Translations under genes and position numbers: made by a program
Source of the DNA: Rhodobacterales bacterium 56_14_T64
GTDB lineage: Bacteria; Pseudomonadota; Alphaproteobacteria; Rhodobacterales; Rhodobacteraceae
Assembly: GCA_002162795.1 (NCBI GenBank)
Contig: MAAY01000006.1
Location: 426-64,425 of the forward strand
Direction: 5' to 3'
Length of the DNA: 64,000 bases
Shown here: piece after piece, positions 26,672-36,097 of the stretch
Numbering within the stretch: position 1 is the stretch's first letter
Layout of the letters: each line of letters opens with the position of its first letter
Notes under the pieces: model-generated
Told to the model about the DNA's origin: nothing
The model's input: only the letters and a program-made list of their open reading frames with translations
Database searches by the model: none

Positions 26672-27907
26672 TTAGTGCCCCGAGAACACCAATTGTTGCA
26701 CCGGCAACAACAACATCTGGATACGCAACAACAACGCGTGAACGACACCAACAGTGTCGACCATATGCAAAAACAGCCATTCACCAGTGCCAAGATCAGG
26801 ATTGTCCAGAAGATCGTGATTGTTGGTATAGGCATTGGCCAAACAGGTACTGCCCGGCAGAATATCATGCGCCTGGCCCTCGTAGACCGGCTCCATGAAC
26901 ACTGTCACCGTACCCGGGCGACCGGTATCCTGAGGATCACGCAGCGCATCAGTGGGTCTCATCTGCCCAGACGGGATGACGCTTTGAACCCCAATCACCA
27001 CCATTGGAATGATGGTGAACGGCTTGCTGAAGCAGCCCATCTCGGCATACATGCCCGGCTTGATCACATTGGCGGTCAGCTGCCCAAACCCGGCAGCAAA
27101 GCGGTCACGGTCGGTAAACTCGTCCGGCAGCAGCAAGCCAGCCGGGCGCAGGATTGGGTTCACGTAATCCCCGACCTGCAGGGAAAATTGCTCGACCCGA
27201 CCCGAGACCCCAGCATAGACAATGGTCTTGGCCAGTTCGGCCTCGGCCTGATCCAGAGCGGCAGATGCGCTGGCCTGTTGCGCCGGGATCAACACCCCGA
27301 TGTTGGTTTCAACCGCAGCCTTGTTGGCTTGGGCCGCATCCAATTCACCCTCGCGCCGGGCGACCAGGTTTACCAACCGATCAATCTCGGTTTGGCGCAC
27401 CGCACTGGAGCCGCGTTCCTTCAACTGCAGGTTCCGCGCCAGGTCATCGTTTGCCTGCTTCAGCGCCGCTGTAACCTGATCAATGCCCGCTACGGCCGCA
27501 GCGAGATCGGTGGCAGCCACCGCCTGCAGCGCCGCAACCTCGTTGATCTGCGCCTGCGCCGTTGCCACCGCTGTCTGCTGGCTGGCGTCCTCTAGCTGGA
27601 ACAAGACGTCACCAGCGGTTACATCCTGATTATTCTCGATCATTATGGCACTCACCCGGCCGCCGGTTTCCGGCAGAATGGTGACGGTGCGGAAATAGTT
27701 CGACACGCTGGTGGTGGCAGGGTGGTAGTAAAAGATCGTGGTTATCAGCGAGATGGTCAGGATCGCGCAGGCTGTAATGCCCCAGCGCAGCTCGTACCAG
27801 ACAGAGAACAAATTAATCTCGACCCCGATCCGCTTACCCTGAACGTAGCGACGAACCAGATAGTCGGGCAGCACTGTCAACAAAGAGCAGAAAAAAAGTT
27901 CAAACAT
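26672..27907 (-). CDS. HlyD/EmrA-like membrane fusion protein
   Basis: A 411-residue periplasmic adaptor anchored by an N-terminal helix (residues about 44-62, ACAILTISLITTIFYY). A lipoyl-like half-motif GRVSAIMIENNQDVTAGDVL follows, then a long alpha-helical hairpin rich in A and Q (about 108-225), then the second lipoyl half YAGVSGRVEQFSLQVGDYV. The C-terminus ends in an extra hydrophobic stretch (WLFLHMVDTVGVVHALLLRI), which is unusual for HlyD proteins. It overlaps its small upstream partner by 8 bases. No inner-membrane exporter or outer-membrane factor is adjacent. The pairing recalls E. coli YibH/YiaV with YibI/YiaW. Confidence 0.8.
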   Translation of the reverse strand: MFELFFCSLLTVLPDYLVRRYVQGKRIGVEINLFSVWYELRWGITACAILTISLITTIFYYHPATTSVSNYFRTVTILPETGGRVSAIMIENNQDVTAGDVLFQLEDASQQTAVATAQAQINEVAALQAVAATDLAAAVAGIDQVTAALKQANDDLARNLQLKERGSSAVRQTEIDRLVNLVARREGELDAAQANKAAVETNIGVLIPAQQASASAALDQAEAELAKTIVYAGVSGRVEQFSLQVGDYVNPILRPAGLLLPDEFTDRDRFAAGFGQLTANVIKPGMYAEMGCFSKPFTIIPMVVIGVQSVIPSGQMRPTDALRDPQDTGRPGTVTVFMEPVYEGQAHDILPGSTCLANAYTNNHDLLDNPDLGTGEWLFLHMVDTVGVVHALLLRIQMLLLPVQQLVFSGH

Positions 27908-28355
27908 TGTTCTCTCCCTGCGGCTGTTGTGTCTGTTGCGGGGCTGGGGCTGGATCAGGTACAGGCGCGGGGTCTTGGACCTGCTCTTGCTCTACCGCCT
28001 GCACCCGCTGGTTCAATGCCTCCAATGATCCCGCAATCGACTGAAGCGGAGACAGGAAGTCCGGCATCCGAAAGGCCGCGACCAGCAGTGCGATCACCCA
28101 GAAGATGTTGTTATGGGTAAACAAAGCCAGCAACGCCAGGATGCCGATGACCTGCATCTGCGCATGATTGTCTGAATGCGCCATATGCTCTGGGATTGCG
28201 TGCAGCTTAAAATAGAGCGAGCCAATGCCAAGCACCAAGAGGATGGTGATCACCGTCATGGCAGTGAACAGCGGGTCACTGCCGTCGGGGCCTGGCAGGT
28301 ACCCGGGGATATGCCCCGTCGCCATAGCATGGGTGGTGGCGGTGGATGTGGACAC
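27900..28355 (-). CDS. DUF3302-like small inner-membrane protein
   Basis: A 151-residue protein. The GTG start at 28355 is chosen for the strong GGAGGAAGAG site just upstream. The core has two membrane helices (about 32-48 and 69-91) with the connecting pattern YFKLHAIPEHMAHSDNHAQM and HNNIFWVIALL, resembling DUF3302 partners of HlyD-like proteins. A C-terminal tail rich in P, Q and E (residues about 120-151) is extra. It overlaps the HlyD-like gene and is probably its partner subunit. Confidence 0.6.
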   Translation of the reverse strand: MSTSTATTHAMATGHIPGYLPGPDGSDPLFTAMTVITILLVLGIGSLYFKLHAIPEHMAHSDNHAQMQVIGILALLALFTHNNIFWVIALLVAAFRMPDFLSPLQSIAGSLEALNQRVQAVEQEQVQDPAPVPDPAPAPQQTQQPQGENNV

Positions 28356-28558
28356 GGCTCTTCCTCCAAAAATTGAAACGTTTAACGATTGCTTTGCCGC
28401 ATATTGGCACTGGAACTGGTTGAAATCCAAGTTGTAATTACCCGCTGTTGATTTCGACGTTTCTGCTTTTCGACCCGAAGGTGCCGTGCGATGGTTCGCC
28501 ATACGTGTATTTGCGGCCACTAAAGCGGCCAACAGACCTCGATCACAGGACGTTTTTC

Positions 28559-29635
28559 ATGACCGATTTTATTGTCATCGGCGGCGGTATCGCCGGTATT
28601 AGCGCTGCTGCGCGGCTCTCAAGCCACGGCACAGTCACCGTATTGGAAATGGAAGAGGCGCTGGGATATCACGCTTCAGGCCGATCAGCCGCGATGTTCG
28701 AGCAGAACTATGGCAATGCCTCCACCGTAGCGCTCAACCGCGCCAGTGCTCAGTATCACCACCATTCAAACGGCGGTTATCTGACCCCGCGCGGGTTGCT
28801 GCTGGTGGCAGACGCCGATCAGGCACAGGCGTTCACCGCCGAGCTGGATGAGCTGAACCTGCATGAGATCACGCTGGACGAGGCCGTCACCCGCATCCCG
28901 ATCCTGAACCCCGAAACCTTGGCCTATGCGGCCTATCATAATGATGCGTTGGATCTGGATACCGACCGGATGATTCAGGATTTCGCCAAAGTGGTGCGCG
29001 CAAATGGCGGGCGGGTGATCACCAAGGCAACAGTTTCGGCCATCAACAAGGTGGATCACGGCTGGCAGGTCACTACAGGCGATAAGGTATATGACGGCAA
29101 ACAGCTGATCAACGCTGCTGGGGCATGGGTTGATCAAATCGCTGAAATGGCTGGGGTCGCTCCCATCGGCATCACACCTCTGCGCCGCTCGATGGCCCGC
29201 ATACCTGCGCCGGGTGGTCATGATGTGACTGGCTGGCCAATGCTGATGGGGGTTGGCGAATGCTGGTACGCCAAACCCGATGCGGGCAAGCTGCTGGTCT
29301 CTCCGGCGGATGCGGATTTGATGGTGCCACATGACGCCTATGCCGACGACATGGTGCTGGCTGAAGGGCTGGCGCGATACGAGGAAATGGTGACCGAACC
29401 GGTGACACGGGTGGAAACCAATTGGGCGGGACTGCGCAGTTTTGCCCCTGACAAAACGCTGGTGCTGGGCCCAGACCCGGATCAGCCTTCGTTCATCTGG
29501 TGCGCAGCGCAAGGCGGATACGGGTTCCAGACCGCCCCTGCTGCATCCCAACTGATCGCCGATCTGGTTGCAGGCAACAGGTCCGAGCTGGACGATGAGA
29601 TCGTCTCGCAGCTTTCCCCGGCGAGGTTACGCTAA
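28559..29635 (+). CDS. FAD-dependent amine/amino-acid oxidoreductase (DAO family)
   Basis: A 358-residue enzyme. The N-terminal dinucleotide fold is FIVIGGGIAGISAAARLSSH (residues 4-23), followed by the E of LEMEEAL and the flavin loop YHASGRSAAMFEQNYG. The C-terminal DPDQPSFIWCAAQGGYGFQT closes the FAD site. Family members oxidise glycine, D-amino acids or sarcosine-like amines. ATG 28559 is chosen because the FAD motif normally starts a few residues from the N-terminus. It overlaps the DUF938 gene by one base (TAATG), so the two form an operon. Confidence 0.85.
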   Translation: MTDFIVIGGGIAGISAAARLSSHGTVTVLEMEEALGYHASGRSAAMFEQNYGNASTVALNRASAQYHHHSNGGYLTPRGLLLVADADQAQAFTAELDELNLHEITLDEAVTRIPILNPETLAYAAYHNDALDLDTDRMIQDFAKVVRANGGRVITKATVSAINKVDHGWQVTTGDKVYDGKQLINAAGAWVDQIAEMAGVAPIGITPLRRSMARIPAPGGHDVTGWPMLMGVGECWYAKPDAGKLLVSPADADLMVPHDAYADDMVLAEGLARYEEMVTEPVTRVETNWAGLRSFAPDKTLVLGPDPDQPSFIWCAAQGGYGFQTAPAASQLIADLVAGNRSELDDEIVSQLSPARLR

Positions 29636-30291
29636 TGCCCATTCGATCCGTTCCCGGCATGGCCTCGGTCGCTACGCCTGTGGATTGCAAGCTTTATGCC
29701 CCCTCGGCTGCCCGTAACCTGCAAGCGCTGGGTGATCTGTTGGCGCAACTGGCCCCTGAGCAGGGCCACGCGCTGGAGATCGCCAGCGGCACCGGGCAGC
29801 ATATTGTTGGCTATGCCACCCGCCTGCCCGGCCTGACCTGGCAACCAACCGAAGTCGACGAAGTGCGCCGCGCCAGCATTGACGCCTATGTCAGCGAGGC
29901 GGGCCTGAGCAATATTCTGGCGGCGCAGGAGCTGGATGCCACGGCACCGGGTTGGGGCACGCAGCACCACGGGCAGGATATGATCATTCTCAGCAACCTG
30001 CTGCACCTGATCAGCGAAGGCGAGGCCAAGACCCTGATTTCTGAGGCCGCTGCCGCCTTGTCCCCGGGCGGGCAACTGGTGATCTACGGCCCCTTCATGC
30101 GCGGTGACGAGTTAACCAGCGAAGGGGACGCGACCTTTCACGCCTCGCTGCGTGCCCATGACCCCGAGACGGGTTACAAGGATGATTTTGATACCATGGA
30201 CTGGCTGCAAGAGGCTGGGTTGGAGATGGTTGATGTCATCGAGATGCCCGCCAACAATCTGGCTCTGATTTCGAAAAAGTCAGCAGTCTGA
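29635..30291 (+). CDS. DUF938 SAM-dependent methyltransferase
   Basis: A 218-residue protein of the DUF938 methyltransferase-like family. SAM-binding motif I is ALEIASGTGQHIVGYATRLP (about residues 44-63), with QPTEVDEVRRASI and LSNLLHLISE after it. YGPFMRGDELTSEGDATFHA is a family hallmark. The natural substrate is unknown. It is translationally coupled to the upstream oxidoreductase, which suggests that they act on related compounds. Confidence 0.85.
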   Translation: MPIRSVPGMASVATPVDCKLYAPSAARNLQALGDLLAQLAPEQGHALEIASGTGQHIVGYATRLPGLTWQPTEVDEVRRASIDAYVSEAGLSNILAAQELDATAPGWGTQHHGQDMIILSNLLHLISEGEAKTLISEAAAALSPGGQLVIYGPFMRGDELTSEGDATFHASLRAHDPETGYKDDFDTMDWLQEAGLEMVDVIEMPANNLALISKKSAV

Positions 30292-30366
30292 CTTAGATCA
30301 AGGTAGCACCGGCCCCCCTCACTTACACTTTCACTAAATTGAATATGTATAGATGAAGGATCCCCC

Positions 30367-30702
30367 ATGAGCTGGCAAGACAAGTTGACCGACACCCGCA
30401 AGGGTTTGCGCAATCTGAACGGCGCCCTGCCCGAGGTGTCCCAGGCCTTTGGCGGTCTGGGCAAGGCTGTCAAACAAGGCGGTGTGCTGGACTACAAAAC
30501 CAAGGAGTTTGTGGCGCTGGGTATCGCGGTGACCGACCGCTGCGAGGATTGCATCGGCTTACACATCGAAGCACTGGTCAAAGCCCAAGCCAGTCGCGAC
30601 GAGATTGCTGACGTGTTGGGCATGGCCATCCAAATGGGTGGAGGTCCTGCTATGATGTACGCCGCCAAGGCAATGACCTGTTACGACGAGCTAACCACCT
30701 GA
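30367..30702 (+). CDS. Carboxymuconolactone decarboxylase-family protein (AhpD-like)
   Basis: A 111-residue helical protein with the AhpD-type CxxC motif in DRCEDCIGLHIEALVKA (about residues 56-72), where the two cysteines and downstream histidine form a thiol-peroxidase or reductase centre. ALGIAVTDR precedes it and GGGPAMMYAAKAM follows. This is the compact single-domain form. It lies 75 bases after DUF938 and is followed by a terminator-like hairpin. Confidence 0.85.
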   Translation: MSWQDKLTDTRKGLRNLNGALPEVSQAFGGLGKAVKQGGVLDYKTKEFVALGIAVTDRCEDCIGLHIEALVKAQASRDEIADVLGMAIQMGGGPAMMYAAKAMTCYDELTT

Positions 30703-30711
30703 GGCGTTTTC

Positions 30712-30739
30712 CCTGCAACAGGTGGTGGCAGGTTTTTTT
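30712..30739 (+). terminator. Probable Rho-independent terminator
   Basis: Short stem CCTGC/GCAGG (30712-30716 with 30728-30732) followed by seven T. It ends the oxidoreductase-DUF938-AhpD run. Confidence 0.5.
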
Positions 30740-30854
30740 GAAAAATCTGAGCAAGAAAATTCGAATTGTCTTGGCAGTGTCGCACCGTCCCGCCTGATGT
30801 ATTGATCGACGTCGCCGGGCCGCGCCCTCTCGCATAGGGAGGACGCGAGTTTTG

Positions 30855-32537
30855 CTACTTAAACACCTCGATCAGGGGTGTTCCGGTGGCGCCGCTGGGA
30901 GGTTTGGCACCTAGAAAGGCGGCAATCGTTGGGGCGACATCGATTGTGTGCACGCGGCGCTGTACCCGCGCCCGTTTGATCCCCGGCCCCATGATCATCA
31001 GCGGAACAAAGGTGTCATAAGACCAGGGCGAGCCATGCGCCGAGGCCACAGTCAACCCGTCAAAATCAGCCACAAACCAATGCGGCTGAAACACCACGTA
31101 AATGTCGCCCGACCGGTCTTTGTGAAAATTCGCCAACACCTGATCCGTCAGTGGCCCCGGCGCAATCGCGCCGGTGCGCAGCGCAGTGCTGGACACCGCC
31201 ATGGCAATGCCCGGCAGTTTCTCCAGTTCCTCTGCCACTGCGGCCTCAACCGCCAACTGGTCCAATCCCAGATCGTCAATCACCGCATGATCAAGATAGA
31301 CATAGGGGTTGGAGAAATTGCGGATCAGCGTTTCTCCGGCTCCGAAGTCCTGTTTGAGCCGGGCAAAGCCGGGGGTGGTGTCGATGTCGTCGAAATTGAA
31401 GGTGTCAGCCTCGATCCCCAGAGTTTTCAGGTAGCCGGGATGCTCGGGGGCTCCGTGATCGGCTGACAGCACCACCAGCACTTTGTTCAAGCCAATGGTC
31501 TGGTCAACATACCCCAGCAGATCCGCCAGAGTGCGGTCCAGATGGTGCAGATTGTCCTCGGCCTCCAGACTGGAGGGGCCAAAAATATGGCCAACGTAAT
31601 CGGTCGAGGACAGACTGACTGACAGGTAATCCGGCACATCGTCCTGTCCCAAGTTTTCGGCAGCGATCAGTGCTTTGGCAAAATCCACGGTGATCTCATC
31701 GCCAGCCGGGCTGAGCGTCAGGCGGGTGGTGAAATACTTGTCATCCGCGAGGCCCCAGCTATGTGGGAAAGTGCGGCCAAAGCCGGGGAAATCGGTCTCC
31801 CACGGCTGGTCATCCCGGTCACCAAAATTGTATTTGTCGATATCGCCAAGCAGGGTCCAGTCCTGACCGGCGTAAGAGGCCACCATCCCTTTGTCCTGCC
31901 AATCGCCCATCCAGCTGGGATAGTCGTCGCGGTAAAACGTGCTGGTGACAAAGCGGCCTTCGGCTTTGGAGAACCAATAGGCTTGGCCAGCGTGGCCGGC
32001 CATTGCGATGGCCCCACGATCCTTGACCGAGACGCCAAACACTTTGGACGCCGGGCCAAAATGCAGGGCGATTTCGTCAGCAATGGTCGAACTTAGAATA
32101 TTGCGCGGTGAGCGGCCATCGGTGGTGGCAGCGCGCTGGGTAGGGTCGATCTCACTGTTGGCATCCACTCCGGCAGCACCAACCAGCGGATAGTCGGCGT
32201 CCTGCACGTTATAGAATTGGGTCCCGGCGGTGCGGTCGAACCACAGATTGGCCACCATGCCATGCACCGCAGGCACCGCTCCGGTGGACAGGGTGGTGTG
32301 GCCCACAATGGTTTCGGTATTGGCGTGGCTGTGATGGGCATTGGCAAACACCACTCCGCCGCGCGTCAAGCGGGCAAAGCCATCATCGCCCATCCCCGCG
32401 CCGTAGCGGTCAATCAATTCACCGCGCAACTGGTCAACGGTGATCTGCAGGATGAGCTTGGGACGCTCTTGTGCCGCGCCAGCACCGGCAATCAGGCAGG
32501 CAGACGTCACCAATGATACAAAACAAAATCGCGCCAT
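30855..32537 (-). CDS. PafA-like alkaline phosphatase (type I phosphodiesterase superfamily)
   Basis: A 560-residue exported metallo-phosphatase with a signal peptide (residues 1-22, ending GAGAA). Metal-binding and catalytic positions of the PafA group are visible: D35 in QITVDQLRGE, the nucleophile threonine near T76 in NTETIVGHTTLSTG, D and H in SSTDYVGHIFGP, DH in LSADHGAPEHPG, and H in VASAHGSPWSYD. Such enzymes release phosphate from monoesters in the periplasm, which suits phosphate-poor seawater. The gene is alone on the minus strand. No Pho box was identified by eye. Confidence 0.85.
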   Translation of the reverse strand: MARFCFVSLVTSACLIAGAGAAQERPKLILQITVDQLRGELIDRYGAGMGDDGFARLTRGGVVFANAHHSHANTETIVGHTTLSTGAVPAVHGMVANLWFDRTAGTQFYNVQDADYPLVGAAGVDANSEIDPTQRAATTDGRSPRNILSSTIADEIALHFGPASKVFGVSVKDRGAIAMAGHAGQAYWFSKAEGRFVTSTFYRDDYPSWMGDWQDKGMVASYAGQDWTLLGDIDKYNFGDRDDQPWETDFPGFGRTFPHSWGLADDKYFTTRLTLSPAGDEITVDFAKALIAAENLGQDDVPDYLSVSLSSTDYVGHIFGPSSLEAEDNLHHLDRTLADLLGYVDQTIGLNKVLVVLSADHGAPEHPGYLKTLGIEADTFNFDDIDTTPGFARLKQDFGAGETLIRNFSNPYVYLDHAVIDDLGLDQLAVEAAVAEELEKLPGIAMAVSSTALRTGAIAPGPLTDQVLANFHKDRSGDIYVVFQPHWFVADFDGLTVASAHGSPWSYDTFVPLMIMGPGIKRARVQRRVHTIDVAPTIAAFLGAKPPSGATGTPLIEVFK

Positions 32538-32623
32538 AATCGGCTCCCAATAAGTGAAATCAATGTTTCAAGCTTAGGCAGGCCGATCACCACGAACAAC
32601 AGGTATTAGGAGCGGCAGCGCAA

Positions 32624-33250
32624 TTATGCCGCCATGGATTTTTCCAGCACCAGAAATGTCATCATCCCCATTGGCGGCAGAGTCTTTTTCTCAACCAAAG
32701 ACAGGGTTGGCTCTCTCAATACCGTGTCGACCTCAAAATCGGAATGCCAGCCCAGCAGGTTTGAAAACGGTGCCGATAGCCGCTCGACCGCAGCCAGAAA
32801 ACCTTTGTCACGAGCAAAGTGGTTGGTGATCACGATGTGGCCGCCGGGTTTGCAGACCCGCGCCATTTCCGCGACCACCCGTTCCGGTTCTGGCACCACA
32901 GACACGATGTGCATAGCAGCGACAGTGTCAAAGTGGTTGTCGGGAAAATCCAGATCGCGCGCATCCATCTGCCGCAGGCTTTTGACGTGGCTCAGTTCTT
33001 TTTCACGCACCTTGCTGCGGGCCTTTTCCAGCATGTGATCACTGAAATCGATACCGGTGACGTTCATTTTTGCATCATAATATTGCAGTGCCAGCCCGGT
33101 CCCGACCCCCACCTCCAGCACTGTGCCAGCGCTGCGCGTATTGACATAGGCCACCGAGCGACGGCGACCGACATTGGTGATTGCGCCAAATGTTTTATCA
33201 TAGACCGGTGCCCACCTCGCATATGAGGTTTTCACTGCATTGATGTCCAT
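32624..33250 (-). CDS. pmtA: Phosphatidylethanolamine N-methyltransferase, Rhodobacter PmtA type
   Basis: Methylates phosphatidylethanolamine three times with SAM to make phosphatidylcholine. The 208-residue protein begins MDINAVKTSYARWAPVYDKT, like the Rhodobacter PmtA, with SAM motif I VLEVGVGTG (44-52), GIDFSDHML and ITNHFARDKGFLAAVERL. ATG 33250 is chosen over 33304 for this N-terminus. It lies 4 bases after pss, in the operon psd-pss-pmtA, so the whole route from CDP-diacylglycerol to phosphatidylcholine is encoded here. Confidence 0.88.
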   Translation of the reverse strand: MDINAVKTSYARWAPVYDKTFGAITNVGRRRSVAYVNTRSAGTVLEVGVGTGLALQYYDAKMNVTGIDFSDHMLEKARSKVREKELSHVKSLRQMDARDLDFPDNHFDTVAAMHIVSVVPEPERVVAEMARVCKPGGHIVITNHFARDKGFLAAVERLSAPFSNLLGWHSDFEVDTVLREPTLSLVEKKTLPPMGMMTFLVLEKSMAA

Positions 33251-33254
33251 GGAT

Positions 33255-34007
33255 CTACCCTTGCGTTGACTTAATCTTGCCGGACGTGCGCAACGCCCAG
33301 ACAATACTAAAAATATAAATGATATTTAGAAATACCAGAGTGGCCCAGAGATAAGTCAGCAGCGCTGCTGCCAACAGGACCGCTCCGAGCACAAAAAACT
33401 TGGCCTTATCGCGCATAATGGCCAGGTTTTTGAACGAGTAGGTCGGAATGTGACTGATCATCAAAAGCCCGACACACACCGTATAGAGCGCCACCAGCAG
33501 TGGCGGGATCGACGGCATTTCAGGGAACAGGAATGAGACAAACATCGGCAACATGACCAGAAACGCGCCCGCCGGGGATGGTACCCCAACGAAATAGTTG
33601 GTGTCGGTATATTCATCGCCAGCTTTGCTGGAGACATTGAACCGGGCCAGACGTAACACGCAGCAGATCGCGTAGATCAGCACCGCGATCCAACCTGCCC
33701 TGCTCATGTCCTGTAGTCCCCAGACATAGAGGATCAGCGCCGGTGCGACCCCAAAGTTGAGGAAATCCGCCAGCGAATCCAGCTCGGCTCCGATCAGCGA
33801 CTGCGCCTTGAGCAGCCGTGCCAGACGCCCGTCAAAGCCATCCAGCACACAGGCCAGCAGGATCAGATAGACCGCCCGCTCAAAATCACCCTGAAAGCCA
33901 AACCGAATGGCGGTCAGACCAGCACAGATGGCCGCGAAAGTCAGCAGATTGGGCAGCAGATGCACAATTGGCAGATCGGGTCTTGGGGCGCGGGAGCGGT
34001 CTGCCAT
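33255..34007 (-). CDS. pssA: CDP-diacylglycerol-serine O-phosphatidyltransferase
   Basis: Makes phosphatidylserine from CDP-diacylglycerol and serine. The 250-residue membrane protein has a perfect CDP-alcohol phosphatidyltransferase motif: D59-G60-x2-A63-R64-x8-G73-x3-D77-x3-D81. Several hydrophobic helices follow. It lies 3 bases after psd and 4 bases before pmtA. Confidence 0.93.
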   Translation of the reverse strand: MADRSRAPRPDLPIVHLLPNLLTFAAICAGLTAIRFGFQGDFERAVYLILLACVLDGFDGRLARLLKAQSLIGAELDSLADFLNFGVAPALILYVWGLQDMSRAGWIAVLIYAICCVLRLARFNVSSKAGDEYTDTNYFVGVPSPAGAFLVMLPMFVSFLFPEMPSIPPLLVALYTVCVGLLMISHIPTYSFKNLAIMRDKAKFFVLGAVLLAAALLTYLWATLVFLNIIYIFSIVWALRTSGKIKSTQG

Positions 34008-34010
34008 GGC

Positions 34011-34703
34011 TTAACCCGTCCGCGCGACGCGGGCAGACTCTTGCGAGGTGAAATCGGCGATCACGGATTCACCGGCCACCATAGTCTGACCCAAGCTGAC
34101 CAATGGCTCGACGCCCTCGGGCAGGTAGACATCCAGACGCGAGCCAAAGCGGATCAGGCCAAAGCGCTCGCCGGTCTGCATCACCTGGCCCTTGCTCACA
34201 AAACAGACGATCCGTCGCGCCACCAGACCAGCGATCTGCACCACGGCGATCTGACGCCCATCGGCCATTTCGATACACAGGCTGTTGCGCTCATTGTCGA
34301 CGCTGGCTTTGTCCAGCGAGGCATTGAAGAACTTACCGGGGCGATAGCCAATAGCGGCAACCTTGCCAGCGATCGGCGTGCGGTTCACATGACAATTGAA
34401 CACATTCATGAACACGCTAACACGGGTCAAAGCGACGTCTTCCATGCCCAGTTCGGCCGGTGGAACCGCTTTTTCGATCAGCGAAACAACGCCATCTGCC
34501 GGACTGACAAGTAGCCCTTCGCGGGCCGGTGTGGCGCGTTTGGGATCGCGAAAGAAATAATAGCACCAAACGGTAAGCCCAACGCCGATCCAGCCCAGGA
34601 CATCAGCCAGCAGGAATAGTACAAAAGTGATCGCGGCAAAAATGGCGACAAATTTGCGGCCCTCGGGGTGCATTGGTTTAATAAAAGTATCGCGCATCCG
34701 CAT
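34011..34703 (-). CDS. psd: Phosphatidylserine decarboxylase proenzyme
   Basis: Decarboxylates phosphatidylserine to phosphatidylethanolamine after self-cleavage to form a pyruvoyl group. At 230 residues it is the short PSD-A type. Cleavage is expected at G187-S188 in [12 protein letters not shown]. The likely triad is D70 (SPADG), H105 (CHVNRTP) and S188. A hydrophobic N-terminal segment (about 19-46) anchors it. It is first in the psd-pss-pmtA operon. MRMRD could also start at the second methionine. Confidence 0.92.
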   Translation of the reverse strand: MRMRDTFIKPMHPEGRKFVAIFAAITFVLFLLADVLGWIGVGLTVWCYYFFRDPKRATPAREGLLVSPADGVVSLIEKAVPPAELGMEDVALTRVSVFMNVFNCHVNRTPIAGKVAAIGYRPGKFFNASLDKASVDNERNSLCIEMADGRQIAVVQIAGLVARRIVCFVSKGQVMQTGERFGLIRFGSRLDVYLPEGVEPLVSLGQTMVAGESVIADFTSQESARVARTG

Positions 34704-34972
34704 GGAGCATGTCGCCTTTTGGTAAAGGATGGTCGCTTTTTGCCCGATCCCGATGGGAGGTACAATACGATTAATCCAGATTATGCGTGACCGGGGCCAT
34801 GCGTCTTTGTTGGTTCAGCCCCGTTTACGCGGCGATGCGACAAACAGCAAAGAAATTTGACACAAAAGGACGTAAAACAGAATTTGCACCGCGCAACACG
34901 CAGCACCACAGGCCGGGCGGGTTTTCAATCTGAGAGCAACGACCATCAGCTGGTTGTTTTTGCTTGGTCAGT

Positions 34973-35953
34973 TCAACCGCTACAGACCCTGTTTCGGCCC
35001 TGCTGTTTGGCAAAATACAATTGCTTATCTGCACGTCGCTGAGCGTCTTGAACCGTTTCGCCACGCCATTTCTGCACTTGGCCTATGCTCACAGTAATGG
35101 TGCGGTCGGGCAAAATCTCGGCCTCGCTGATCCGACTGCAAATGAGCCCCGCCAAGACCTGTCCGTCGGTGTGGTCATCCAGCAAGACAAGGAACTCCTC
35201 GCCTCCGACGCGGAACAAACTGCCGTTGCTGCCCAGCAGGTCGAACATCAGCGAAGAGACTTGTTTCAGGACCATATCTCCGGTCGCATGCCCAAGGCTG
35301 TCGTTCACTTTCTTGAAGTGATCAATGTCGATCAACAGCACCGAGACACAGGTATCCGTCATCTGGTCGGCGATCTCGTCCAAGTGGCGAAGATTATAGC
35401 TGCCTGTCAGGGGGTCGCGGGTGCTGGCGGCCATCAGCTTGTCTTGCAGCTCGAGCGTCTTGCGGACCGAAAACCACATATAACCAGCGGTCAACGACAG
35501 CGCCAACACCAGCCGGATCGCCATTGTTGTATCGCCCTGCCACATGACCATCGCTGGCACTGTGGCCACCAAAGACAGCGAAACATAGAACCCAACTCCG
35601 CGTGGTTTCACCAGCGTGCCGCCAACAATAGTCGGAAACGCCCATAACGCCCCCTGTGAGCCAAAATACCAAATCGTAACAAGGATCGCGACATCCAACA
35701 CGATCAGAATGGCCGGCACCGGGATCGGCAGCCACCTGCTGCGAACAAAGAAAAAGACATCCACTGCCAGCATTGCCGTCAGGGTGCTGATCAACGCTGC
35801 CAAAGCGTAATATCCGATGACTAAATTCTTTATGACAACCAGGATAGAAACAGCGATTGCGCACAGGCCAATGAAGAGATCGATCCGGGATTCTACGGTC
35901 CATTTGGGCGAACTAACCGGAGCGTCCCGCACTCGAAATTCTTCAATAGCCAA
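34973..35953 (-). CDS. Membrane-bound diguanylate cyclase (GGDEF)
   Basis: A 326-residue protein with about five or six membrane helices (residues 26-163) and a C-terminal GGDEF domain. It has DPLTG (180-184), metal-binding D211 in IDIDHFKKVNDSLGH, and an active-site GGEEF (250-254), a permitted variant. It is therefore probably active in making cyclic di-GMP. No RxxD inhibitory site is seen at the expected place upstream of GGEEF, so product feedback may be absent. No EAL domain. It is monocistronic. Confidence 0.88.
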   Translation of the reverse strand: MAIEEFRVRDAPVSSPKWTVESRIDLFIGLCAIAVSILVVIKNLVIGYYALAALISTLTAMLAVDVFFFVRSRWLPIPVPAILIVLDVAILVTIWYFGSQGALWAFPTIVGGTLVKPRGVGFYVSLSLVATVPAMVMWQGDTTMAIRLVLALSLTAGYMWFSVRKTLELQDKLMAASTRDPLTGSYNLRHLDEIADQMTDTCVSVLLIDIDHFKKVNDSLGHATGDMVLKQVSSLMFDLLGSNGSLFRVGGEEFLVLLDDHTDGQVLAGLICSRISEAEILPDRTITVSIGQVQKWRGETVQDAQRRADKQLYFAKQQGRNRVCSG

Positions 35954-36097
35954 CTGGACTTAAACCTTCGCAGAAACTTCGATCGCTTAAGTTGCCAGAA
36001 ACACAAAAAACATCAAGCGTTTAATGGGAAACGCCCCCGGGAATTCCCCCAGAGGCGCAGCTGTTTTTCTATAAGTTTCGGACTAGTCCGGACTTGA

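Noticed and set aside
26252-27595. Open frame of 447 codons spanning the MATE end and the HlyD-like gene
   Set aside because: It crosses a strong terminator hairpin and overlaps two supported genes in other frames.
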